Source: Deltaproteobacteria bacterium (GTDB taxonomy: Bacteria > Myxococcota_A > Polyangia > JAAYKL01). From it: a DNA stretch of 52,508 bases. The position numbers were made by a program, and so were the translations under genes. How positions within the stretch are numbered: position 1 is the first letter of the stretch; every line of letters starts with the position of its first letter. Where the stretch lies: assembly GCA_030595125.1 (NCBI GenBank), contig JAUVDV010000033.1:1-52508 (forward strand), given 5' to 3'. Shown piece by piece: positions 31,109 through 38,560 of the stretch. Under the pieces are notes generated by a model. That model made no database searches and was not told the DNA's origin. It saw only the letters and a program-made list of their open reading frames with translations.

Positions 31109-33364
31109 GTGAGCACTTCCCGATTGTGGAACGTGGCCGTTCCTGTTCCACTGCGCCGCACCTTCCTGTACGAGGTGCAAAAAGAGACAGGGAATCCCGT
31201 TGCTGGCGCGAGGGTTCTGGTTTCGTTTGGACGAAGGAAGCTGGTGGGATATCTCCTGTCGGAATCGCGCGGCACGCAGGATCCCGGTTTCAAGATAAAG
31301 AAGGTGGAGTCCCTGCTGGATGACGAGCCGGCCTTGCCGCGAGAGTTGTTGGCCTTCCTGGTCGAGGCTGCGGATTATTACATGCATCCCATAGGAGAGG
31401 TGCTGCGGTCAGCGCTACCGCCCGGGATCGATCCGCTAACGAGCGGGGGGGCGGTGCGAGCTCCAAGGGTGAAGGATCGAGTTCACAAAGTTGTGACGGC
31501 CTTGACGGGGGCGCACGGTGCGCTGGAAGAGATGACCCGGCGCGCGCCAAAGCGGGCTGCGGTTCTTGCAATGATCACCGAGTCCGGGCCGATGGCGTTG
31601 CCCCGATTGCGCTCCGTGTATTCGGATGCCTCGAAGCACGTTCGGAGGCTGACTCAGGACGGGATGGTTTCGGTGGAGGAGCGCGAACGGCCACCGGATC
31701 CCTTCTGGTTAACTTCGGTGGATCGCGATACCCCGCCGACTCTCACGGCTCAACAGGACAGCGCGGTCACGTCCATCGTCGCAGCCATAGATTCCGGCGA
31801 ATACCGTGGATTCCTCCTCCAGGGGATCACCGGTTCGGGGAAAACCGAGGTATACCTGCGGGCCATCGAGGAGGCGACAAGTCACGGGCGCGGCGCTCTT
31901 GTCCTGGTGCCGGAGATCACGTTGACGCCACAGCTCGTGAACCGTTATCGGGCGAGGTTCGGCGAGTCCCTCGCGGTGTGGCATTCCGGCCTGACCGACC
32001 GGGAGCGTTTCGATCAGTGGAAGCTCCTTCGCACCGGTGTGGTGAAGGTGGCCGTGGGCGTGAGGTCCGCCGTGTTCGCTCCGGTGGAGGATCTGGGGAT
32101 AGTGGTTGTGGACGAGGAGCACGACGGATCGTTCAAGCAGGAGCGAGGCTTTCCGTACAATGCCCGTGACCTTGCGCTGCTCCGGGCTGCTCGGGCCGGC
32201 GCCGTGGCCATCCTGGGATCTGCGACTCCTTCCATGGAGACATTTCACAACGCCGATATCGGAAAGCTGACCCGGCTCGAACTCACCTCGCGACCTACCG
32301 AGCAGCCCCTGCCCGAAATAGAGATCGTCGACTTGACCACTCATCGGTTCGGGCCTGGTGGTCAGAGCGTGATTTCGGACCCGCTCCACGAGGAACTCAC
32401 CCGGATCCTGGAGAAAAAGGAACAGGCGATACTATTTCTGAACAGGCGCGGCTTCGCGCCCAGCTTGATGTGTTCGAGCTGCGGAAACGCTCTTCGCTGC
32501 GACGACTGTGCGGTCTCCCTCACTTTTCACAGTCGGCCCCCGGGGTTGGTATGTCATTATTGCGGCGCACGACGACCTGTGCCCGAGGTGTGCCCGTCCT
32601 GCGGCGCGTCTGATCTCGATCCACTGGGCATGGGTACTCAGAAGGTGGAGGAGTTGCTCGCGAAGCTGTATCCAAGTGCTCGCGTGGCTCGTCTCGATCG
32701 TGATTCGGCGATGAGTCGTGGGGCACAGCCGGTGCTCGACCTGCTCCGACAAGGGGAGATCGATATCCTGGTGGGCACCCAGATGGTGACCAAGGGGCAC
32801 GATTTTCCAAGAGTCACACTCGTGGGAGTTCTCCTCGGGGACGTCGGGTTGCATATGCCCGACTTCCGCGCTGCCGAGCGCACCTTCGCGCTTCTCACCC
32901 AGGTCGCCGGAAGGGCGGGTCGCTCCTCCCTCGGTGGGAGGGCCCTGATCCAGACGTACAGTCCCGGCCACCCGGCCGTTTCTTTTGCACGCACCCATGA
33001 CTACAAATCCTTCGCCGTATATGAATCGGAGAACAGGAGAGAGCTGGGATATCCGCCTTTCGGGAGGCTCGCGGCGCTCCGGTTAAGTGGTCAAGATGGA
33101 CCCAGGGTGGAGATGGTCGCAAGGGAGATATTCTCCAGCTTGAGGGATGCTTGGAGGAGGATCGATCGCCCGCCGATATCCATGCTGGGGCCCGTGCCCG
33201 CGCCGATCCCGTATCTTCAAAACCGATATCGCTGGAGGATAATGCTCCGTGCCAAGCGTCAGATACAGATCAGGAAGCTACTCAGCGAGGTCGTCTCGCA
33301 GATTGAGGCACCGCCTACCGGGGTCCGAATACGGCTGGATATAGATCCGGTCTCCATGCTGTAA
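31109..33364 (+). CDS. priA: Primosomal replication restart helicase PriA
   Basis: A 751-residue 3'-5' helicase that restarts stalled forks. Walker A GITGSGKTEVY, DEEH box VVDEEHDGSFKQ, and the zinc-binding insert with paired Cys (CSSCGNALRCDDC, CHYCG, CPSCG) are all present. Later motifs include GTQMVTKGHDFPRVTLVG and QVAGRAGR. GTG start at 31109, directly after the FlhB-like stop. Length and motif order are those of a full-length PriA. Confidence 0.96.
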   Translation: MSTSRLWNVAVPVPLRRTFLYEVQKETGNPVAGARVLVSFGRRKLVGYLLSESRGTQDPGFKIKKVESLLDDEPALPRELLAFLVEAADYYMHPIGEVLRSALPPGIDPLTSGGAVRAPRVKDRVHKVVTALTGAHGALEEMTRRAPKRAAVLAMITESGPMALPRLRSVYSDASKHVRRLTQDGMVSVEERERPPDPFWLTSVDRDTPPTLTAQQDSAVTSIVAAIDSGEYRGFLLQGITGSGKTEVYLRAIEEATSHGRGALVLVPEITLTPQLVNRYRARFGESLAVWHSGLTDRERFDQWKLLRTGVVKVAVGVRSAVFAPVEDLGIVVVDEEHDGSFKQERGFPYNARDLALLRAARAGAVAILGSATPSMETFHNADIGKLTRLELTSRPTEQPLPEIEIVDLTTHRFGPGGQSVISDPLHEELTRILEKKEQAILFLNRRGFAPSLMCSSCGNALRCDDCAVSLTFHSRPPGLVCHYCGARRPVPEVCPSCGASDLDPLGMGTQKVEELLAKLYPSARVARLDRDSAMSRGAQPVLDLLRQGEIDILVGTQMVTKGHDFPRVTLVGVLLGDVGLHMPDFRAAERTFALLTQVAGRAGRSSLGGRALIQTYSPGHPAVSFARTHDYKSFAVYESENRRELGYPPFGRLAALRLSGQDGPRVEMVAREIFSSLRDAWRRIDRPPISMLGPVPAPIPYLQNRYRWRIMLRAKRQIQIRKLLSEVVSQIEAPPTGVRIRLDIDPVSML

Positions 33365-33542
33365 AAAACAGCCCTGTGATTTTTAGGATTTCTTTAGGGA
33401 TTATCGAGTAGAATAGAACCATGTAACGGGAGGGAGCCGACCTGAGATCGGACTGAAAGTTCGGTTTCGAGCCATTGAGCCGTCTGGATGTCTCTATATT
33501 GTCGGGATATGATTTTATCCGTTATTGGAAGGAAAAGGACCA

Positions 33543-34427
33543 ATGCTCAAATCAATAAATGCACCGACGATCTCGAGTACGTTAATGACCGTGCTCATCG
33601 CCATGCTCTCCATCGCGATGCTCTCATGCGGTGACGACCGCGATGAGCGGGGCATCGATGATGATGATGACGATGATACCGACACAGGAGGCTACGATAC
33701 GGGTCCGGAGGAGCCGGAAGGCTGCATCTCCATGGACATTGTCTTCGTAATAGACAACTCGGGGAGCATGAACGAGGAGCAGACCAACCTTGCCAACAAC
33801 TTCCCCGTGTTCATCGAGGTGCTCGACGACTACACCAACCCGTCCGGGGAACACATGGAATATCGCGTGGCGGTGACTACCACCGATGCTGACATCCCGA
33901 CTGCGGGGGAGTTTGTGGGTCAGACGGAATGCGGCCTGGGCTCAGATCCGTGGGTCGACGGACCCGCCGACGATGTGGTGACCAAGTTCGCTTGTATGGC
34001 GGCGGTGGGCACGGGCGGATCCGGCCAGGAGAAGCCGTTCGTGACCATCCAGGAGGCTCTGGGCGCCAAGGCCGAGGGCGGGCAGGTGAACAACGGCTTC
34101 TATCGTGAGAACCAGGCGTCGCTCCTTGTGGTGGTCATGATCACCGACGAGGATGACAGATCCGAGGTCCAGGCGGCCGAGGTCAAGGACTTTCTGACGG
34201 CTCTGACCGGCGGACAGAATCGCTACGTGGTAGTGGGTATCGCTGGGCCGCAGATGTGTTCCTCAACGTTCGGAGACGCAGAAGAGGCGATCAAGATCAA
34301 GGAGTTGATCGACCTGGTGGAGGACAACGGGTTCTTCGGCGATATCTGCGAAGGCGACCTTTCGGGGAGTCTCGCTGATGCTCTGGAAGTCATGCAGGCC
34401 ACGTGTGACGACTTCGGCGTGGAGTGA
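33543..34427 (+). CDS. von Willebrand factor A domain lipoprotein with Asp-rich linker
   Basis: A 294-residue protein from the ATG at 33543 (AAGGAAAAGG upstream). Lipobox AMLSC (Cys29), then an Asp-rich linker (GIDDDDDDDTDTGGYDTG) and a vWA domain with the MIDAS motif DNSGS (71-75). The domain continues to MITDEDDRSEV and YVVVGIAG. vWA domains bind proteins through a metal ion, so a surface adhesion or scaffold role is likely. The 178-bp gap upstream (33365-33542) shows weak hairpins near 33440-33475 but nothing I can name. Confidence 0.85.
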   Translation: MLKSINAPTISSTLMTVLIAMLSIAMLSCGDDRDERGIDDDDDDDTDTGGYDTGPEEPEGCISMDIVFVIDNSGSMNEEQTNLANNFPVFIEVLDDYTNPSGEHMEYRVAVTTTDADIPTAGEFVGQTECGLGSDPWVDGPADDVVTKFACMAAVGTGGSGQEKPFVTIQEALGAKAEGGQVNNGFYRENQASLLVVVMITDEDDRSEVQAAEVKDFLTALTGGQNRYVVVGIAGPQMCSSTFGDAEEAIKIKELIDLVEDNGFFGDICEGDLSGSLADALEVMQATCDDFGVE

Positions 34428-34443
34428 TCCCGCAAGCCCGTCA

Positions 34444-34986
34444 TCAAACTTCCGTCCATACCTCGTTCATGGCTTCAAGACAGATGGTGAGAAAATCGTC
34501 CAGCTCCAGGTCGAGTTGGTCCGTGCAGGCGCGGATCTGATCCCTGTTGACCGCTGCGGCAAAACGTTTGTCCTTCATGCGTTTCTTGATGCTCTTGATC
34601 TTCAGGTCGCTCGTGCTGCGCGATGGGCGGATCAACGCGGCTGCAGTAATGAGCCCCGTGGTCGGATCGACCACCCACAAGGCCTTTGCCATCAGAGTCT
34701 CCCGGGGCGCCTTGTTGTTGTGACCGAGCACCGCCTGGATCAGATCGTCCGGAGCGCCGTTGTCCTTCAGTACCTCTGCGGCCACCAGGGCGTGGCGATC
34801 GATATCGTTCGCGCATTCGTCCAGATCGAGATCATGGACCAGGCCCGTGAGCCCCCACAGTTCCTCGTCCTGTCCCAGGCGCCGTGCCAGGGCGCGCATG
34901 CATGCCTCGCAGGCCAGGCAGTGGGCGGTAGTCGCGCTGTCGCCGAGGCGGTCGTGGACGAGTTTCCAGCCTTCTTCTCTGTTCAT
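34444..34986 (-). CDS. HD-domain hydrolase, small
   Basis: A 180-residue protein with an N-terminal His (AHCLACEACM region), the HD pair at H51-D52 (LVHDLDLDE), a downstream His in DIDRHALVAAE, and VLGHNNKAP, forming a metal-dependent phosphohydrolase site of the HD/HDIG type. Substrate unknown; relatives act on nucleotides. Its ATG overlaps the end of the next HD gene (34983-34986), so the two HD genes and probably tRNA-Val upstream form one transcript. Confidence 0.82.
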   Translation of the reverse strand: MNREEGWKLVHDRLGDSATTAHCLACEACMRALARRLGQDEELWGLTGLVHDLDLDECANDIDRHALVAAEVLKDNGAPDDLIQAVLGHNNKAPRETLMAKALWVVDPTTGLITAAALIRPSRSTSDLKIKSIKKRMKDKRFAAAVNRDQIRACTDQLDLELDDFLTICLEAMNEVWTEV

Positions 34987-35927
34987 GGGGACCTCCGTTG
35001 TTGCGAACCGGAGTTTTTCAACAACTCGCGCAGTTCATCGTGATCTTCCACGTAGTCAATATAGTGCTCGAAAGGGGCTCCGGCCTGAAGGGTTCCCTCC
35101 TCCACGGTTGCCTTCAGCGCATTCATCAGCCGTCCGAGTCCGGGTCCCGGAACGATTTCGAATCGCTCCATCAGGGCGGTGCCCAGCCCCGTTGGAAGGG
35201 GAATTGGTTTTTCGTCCTGTTCGCGCAGATCGGCAATTCGGTCGGCCAGCAGGTTGATCTGTCGCAGACCCTTGCGGACCTTCTCGGTGTGCTTGCTGGT
35301 GATGTCCGCGCGCGCGAGATCCAGCAGATCGTCCAGGTTGTCGCCACCATCCCGGGCGAATCGCCTCACGGCCGAGTCGGTCCAGCTCTCCTCGTATCCG
35401 GCAGCGCGCAGGTGAGCGGCGATGAGAAAACGGATGTGCTCGGTGATATCGTCGGGGAAGGGTAAGTATCGGGTGATTCGGTCGAACAACCTCGCGCCCA
35501 CCTCCGGGTGACCGATAAAAGTGACCTGCCCCCCCTGTTCGAAACGACGCGTCGGGACCTTGCCGATATCGTGGAGCAGGGCGGCCCATCGGACTATGAG
35601 GCGTGGAGGAGTTTGCCGTACCACCTGCTTGGTGTGCGCCCAGACGTCCTTGTGACGGATACCCTCGCCGAACCCCACCATGGCGAAGACCTCAGGCAGG
35701 AGCGGCTCCATGACCCCGTCTCTCACCAGAACCTCGAGGCCCAGGTCGGGATGGGGTGCGGTCAGCAGCCTTTCCATCGCCTCCATCACCTGTTCGCCGG
35801 AGATGGGGTCGTCCCAGACCGTGCGCTGTTCCTCCCCCGTTGCGGCTTCGATGGCGGTCAGGAATTTCTCGCCCGCGTCGCCGGGCAACCGCAAATCTTG
35901 TTTTGTGTGATTGTTTTCAGATGCCAT
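34983..35927 (-). CDS. HD-domain protein related to the C-terminal part of CCA-adding enzyme / poly(A) polymerase
   Basis: A 314-residue protein. The HD pair H119-D120 in LLHDIGKVPT is preceded by DVWAHTKQVV (His98) and followed by FIGHPEVGARLF and IAAHLRAAGY, the order seen in bacterial tRNA nucleotidyltransferases. The N-terminal nucleotidyltransferase domain (GxxLD...D) is missing and the protein starts near the linker region (GEQVMEAMERLL). I took the ATG at 35927 because the longer open frame to 36086 runs through the tRNA gene. It may be a phosphohydrolase derived from the CCA enzyme. The tRNA just upstream makes a link to tRNA ends tempting, but this is inference. Confidence 0.75.
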   Translation of the reverse strand: MASENNHTKQDLRLPGDAGEKFLTAIEAATGEEQRTVWDDPISGEQVMEAMERLLTAPHPDLGLEVLVRDGVMEPLLPEVFAMVGFGEGIRHKDVWAHTKQVVRQTPPRLIVRWAALLHDIGKVPTRRFEQGGQVTFIGHPEVGARLFDRITRYLPFPDDITEHIRFLIAAHLRAAGYEESWTDSAVRRFARDGGDNLDDLLDLARADITSKHTEKVRKGLRQINLLADRIADLREQDEKPIPLPTGLGTALMERFEIVPGPGLGRLMNALKATVEEGTLQAGAPFEHYIDYVEDHDELRELLKNSGSQQRRSP

Positions 35928-35937
35928 GGTCCAAGCT

Positions 35938-36013
35938 TGGTGGGCGATCCCAGATTTGAACTGGGGACTTCCGCCGTGTGAAGACGGCACTCTGACCACT
36001 GAGTTAATCGCCC
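35938..36013 (-). tRNA. tRNA-Val (anticodon CAC)
   Basis: A complete cloverleaf on the minus strand: acceptor GGGCGAT / ATCGCCC, D-arm ACTC-AGTGGTCA-GAGT, anticodon stem CCGTC / GGCGG with loop TTCACAC (anticodon CAC at 35978-35980), variable loop AAGTC, T-arm CCCAG-TTCAAAT-CTGGG, discriminator A, and an encoded CCA (35938-35940). It reads GUG codons. The 3' end is 10 bp before the start of the HD-domain gene, so the gene may be read from the tRNA promoter. Confidence 0.97.
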
Positions 36014-36111
36014 GCAAAAGTTTGGAGAGCCAAGTAGCACATGGTTGTGGGAGGATCAAGCGCAGTGCAGTGGCTAGTCGATTCACGCGGCCGTCGGTGT
36101 CAGGCCAAGGT

Positions 36112-36128
36112 GATCACATTTTGTGATC
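36112..36128. promoter_or_regulatory. 17-bp dyad, site 1 (GATCAC-N5-GTGATC)
   Basis: A perfect inverted repeat of the form NNTCAC-N5-GTGANN, extending one more pair on each side beyond the stated bounds. Two further sites of the same form lie at 36225 and 36258, in a 353-bp region (36014-36366) with no convincing gene. All three are upstream of the minus-strand tRNA-Val/HD unit and downstream of the dGTPase gene. Confidence 0.6.
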
Positions 36129-36224
36129 ACCTCCGTGGGCTGTTGAGCACAGAGGCTGCCATTATGGCGCCGTATCCCCTGAAAGCGACTGGCAAGACAT
36201 TGGAATATTACACCTTTTCGAGGT

Positions 36225-36241
36225 GGTCACAAATTGTGACC
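36225..36241. promoter_or_regulatory. 17-bp dyad, site 2 (GGTCAC-N5-GTGACC)
   Basis: A perfect palindrome over 17 bases (GGTCACAA-A-TTGTGACC), same consensus as sites 1 and 3. Its centre is 113 bp from site 1 and 33 bp (about three helical turns) from site 3. Confidence 0.6.
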
Positions 36242-36257
36242 AGTTCACTTTTCTTCG

Positions 36258-36274
36258 ATTCACTTAATGTGAAT
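36258..36274. promoter_or_regulatory. 17-bp dyad, site 3 (ATTCAC-N5-GTGAAT)
   Basis: A perfect inverted repeat of six bases around TTAAT, matching the NNTCAC-N5-GTGANN form of sites 1 and 2. The shared core with different flanking pairs is what one expects of a binding site for a dimeric regulator, not a copied repeat. Confidence 0.6.
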
Positions 36275-36366
36275 GCGAAATGTGCCGATATAAAAAAACC
36301 GTGCAATATGTGCGGCGCTGAGGTTTCCGGCGAGGGTGCGGGCAGTGCGTGACGGTCTGTAGATAC

Positions 36367-37530
36367 TTAGATCAGTTTTTTAGGATGAACTAAATCCTGA
36401 AAAGCTCTGACGGCTTCGTTGTCTGCAAAAGTTGCGATGAAGTCGACGAGAAGTCGGTTCTTTCTTTCGCCCTCGTCGATTTCCAGGTAGACACCCTCGT
36501 GCTCCGCCATGAACATACCGAGGTGACCGACAACGTGCGCTCGCGCATCCACTCCAGGAATGTGGTCCTGGTACTTGTCGGGCTGGTATGCGTATTGATC
36601 GTATAAAGTCGAGAACTCCTGAAAAATTGTACTAATTATTTTCCCTACGTTCTCGATTTCGCGTTGGATCTGCGGGTTGTTGTAGATGTTTTCATCGCTG
36701 TATTGATAAAGCTCTTCCATCAAGCTTCTCCCCGCCTCGCTGAATTTGATTGTTCGATTGTCTTGCGGGTTGGAAGAGCGAACAAGGTCGGTCACGAAGT
36801 AGTTAATGACTTTACTGTTGAAATCCATCGGATCTCGCTCAGGGTTGATGTCGCGACATCCGATCTCGTGCATTGGCTCTCTCGGAAGGGAGGTGGCTTG
36901 GATGATACCGGCGTGGACTGCATCGACCAAGTCACGACCGATAAACGCGATTCTGTCGGAGAGTCGAACGACGCAGGCCTCAAGGGTGCCAGGGAAGACA
37001 TCACTTCTGAAGAGTGAACCTCTTGCCAGAGATTCCTCGTTGGGCACAAGATCCAGTTCGCGTGATTCTCCAGAGTGATGAGCGATTCCGTCGAGAACTG
37101 CGAGCGTAAGGTTCAGCCCGTTCCCCCGCCGTTCAATATAGTCGGCGACGCGGACACCGTGGGTCTCGTGACGGAAGTCCTCACCTGGTCTAAGAGCGCG
37201 AATTGCCTGCTCGCCAGCGTGTCCAAATGGGGCGTGTCCGAGATCGTGGCCTACACCAATTGCCTGTGCGAGTTCGTCGTTCAACCCCAGTTGTTTGCAG
37301 ATGGTTGTTGCTACTGAAGCAACTGCAAGCACGTGTTCAATCCGTGTGCAGACGGTGTCGTCCTCGGCAAGAAAGAACACCTGAGTTTTGTGCCGAAGTC
37401 GTCGAAAGGCAACGGAGTGAATAATGGCTTGGTAGTCCCTGGTGAAGTGGGAACGACCGCCAAGGGTGTCTTCCAGTCGCTCGACCTTTCTAGTGAAACA
37501 ACGCGGATCCAAGTCGGGCAAGTCGGGCAT
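36367..37530 (-). CDS. dGTPase-like dNTP triphosphohydrolase (HD superfamily)
   Basis: A 387-residue protein from the ATG at 37530; a GTG at 37569 would add 13 residues, and neither has a good ribosome site. HD-superfamily dGTPase motifs: AFRRLRHKTQVFF, RIEHVLAVA, GVGHDLGHAPFGHAGE, DGIAHHSG and RLSDRIAFIGRDL. The enzyme splits dNTPs to nucleoside plus triphosphate. The gene is lower in GC than its neighbours and uses more A/T-ending codons, suggesting recent acquisition. Some dGTPases deplete dNTPs as antiphage defence; whether this one does is unknown. Confidence 0.88.
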   Translation of the reverse strand: MPDLPDLDPRCFTRKVERLEDTLGGRSHFTRDYQAIIHSVAFRRLRHKTQVFFLAEDDTVCTRIEHVLAVASVATTICKQLGLNDELAQAIGVGHDLGHAPFGHAGEQAIRALRPGEDFRHETHGVRVADYIERRGNGLNLTLAVLDGIAHHSGESRELDLVPNEESLARGSLFRSDVFPGTLEACVVRLSDRIAFIGRDLVDAVHAGIIQATSLPREPMHEIGCRDINPERDPMDFNSKVINYFVTDLVRSSNPQDNRTIKFSEAGRSLMEELYQYSDENIYNNPQIQREIENVGKIISTIFQEFSTLYDQYAYQPDKYQDHIPGVDARAHVVGHLGMFMAEHEGVYLEIDEGERKNRLLVDFIATFADNEAVRAFQDLVHPKKLI

Positions 37531-37569
37531 GACAGGCTGGATTGCTACCTGAAACGGAGACGACGACAC

Positions 37570-38008
37570 CCGTCGGAAGGGGTGACGCTCTCCGCCATCA
37601 GGTTCTGTAGGAACGATCCCCTTCGTCTTTGCGCTCGGAGGTCTATCTTGTCATTCGTTTTCTCTTTCGCCGGTGGTCGTGTGTCCTGGGATGGTGTGGG
37701 CGACGTGGATGATTTGGCTTTGCTCGTTGACATGCTACTCCCCGCGCAAGAATACTGAACAATAATCCAGTACAAAAAATGTAGCACATGGCAGCCAACG
37801 TGGGCAAGATAAGAACTGAAAAAGGCGCGAGAGTAAGTTTAGGATATGAAGACGAACAATGAAAGGTGACCCGTTTACGCTCCTTCGCTAGTTCGACCAT
37901 CAGCGGCAACTACATCGGCAAATATTTCCGTGCAACCGTGAGCGAAAACCAGCAAACCGCAGATCATGGCAGCAGAGTTTTCGGCGGTACATCCAGCAGC
38001 GTCAATAA
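37570..38008. other. Gene-poor, lower-GC region
   Basis: About 440 bp between the dGTPase gene and acylphosphatase. Short open frames exist on both strands (for instance 37643-37909 minus) but none has a ribosome site, domain or codon bias that supports it. It may hold the dGTPase promoter and remnants of acquired DNA. Confidence 0.5.
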
Positions 38009-38299
38009 TCAATAAATGATCTTGAATGGTTCTGAGGATTCGGTGGGGTCGCGCCAGTCGATGTCGATCGTGTCGACGCGGGAGCTGGGCGGTCCGTTTT
38101 TCAGCCATCGCAGGAGTTCGCGAAGATCCCGATCATCGCCTTGAGCCAGGACTTCGACGGTTCCGTCGGGCAGGTTCCTGACCCAGCCATTCAATCCCAG
38201 AGTTCTTGCCTCTGCCCTGGTGTGGTACCGAAAGGAAACCCCCTGAACCCTGCCGTGCACGATGGCGTGAAACACCTTGTTTGTTGCCTGCTTCGTCAC
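38009..38299 (-). CDS. acyP: Acylphosphatase
   Basis: A 96-residue protein from the GTG at 38299 (CGGAAG upstream); an ATG at 38338 would add 13 residues not found in the family. The motif HGRVQGVSFRYHTRAEA has the catalytic Arg, and GLNGWVRNLPDGTVEV the catalytic Asn. It hydrolyses acyl phosphates such as carbamoyl phosphate or the acyl phosphate of phosphorylated pumps. It is transcribed away from the oad operon. Confidence 0.93.
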   Translation of the reverse strand: MTKQATNKVFHAIVHGRVQGVSFRYHTRAEARTLGLNGWVRNLPDGTVEVLAQGDDRDLRELLRWLKNGPPSSRVDTIDIDWRDPTESSEPFKIIY

Positions 38300-38404
38300 T
38301 ATACTTCCGCCGATTGTTTTCAACCTTGCATTTATCAACCGTGGGTTGGAAATAAACTGGCAAAAATCATATGCAAGTAGGGATTTTTATAAGGTGAAAG
38401 AGCG

Positions 38405-38536
38405 ATGATCGACGAGGGATTGGTGCTCATGGGTGCCGGAATGGGGGTTGTGGTGTTGTTCCTGACGATCATGGTGGTTGTCATGTACGGCGCGGCCGCT
38501 GTTTTTCGGCGGTTCGACAAGGGGACGAAAAGATAG
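38405..38536 (+). CDS. oadG: Sodium-pump decarboxylase gamma subunit OadG (43 residues)
   Basis: A very small gene: MIDEGLVLMGAGMGVVVLF, then a TM stretch ending at VMYGAAAVFRRFDKG and stop TAG at 38534-38536. The pattern E-G-L-x-L-M-G-x-G-M is that of OadG N-termini. A ribosome site (AAGGTGAAAGAG) precedes the ATG. It is followed 24 bp later by the alpha subunit gene, the normal order G-A-B. The gamma subunit is a single-pass membrane protein that joins alpha to beta; the long Pro/His tail of classical OadG is missing. Confidence 0.82.
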   Translation: MIDEGLVLMGAGMGVVVLFLTIMVVVMYGAAAVFRRFDKGTKR

Positions 38537-38560
38537 GAAGCAGACGGGAAAGGAAGATAC

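Noticed and set aside
33420-33542. Riboswitch upstream of the vWA lipoprotein gene
   Set aside because: Only short weak stems are visible; no conserved riboswitch core could be matched.
36041-36352. 103-residue plus-strand open frame next to tRNA-Val
   Set aside because: It overlaps three palindromic sites, has no ribosome site and its sequence shows no fold or family.
35938-38008. Classic tRNA-integrated genomic island
   Set aside because: No integrase is present, the tRNA 3' end faces the HD gene and not the low-GC patch, and no direct repeat of the tRNA 3' end was seen.
37875-38108. 77-residue minus-strand open frame in the gene-poor patch
   Set aside because: Overlaps the end of acylphosphatase, no ribosome site, no recognised domain.
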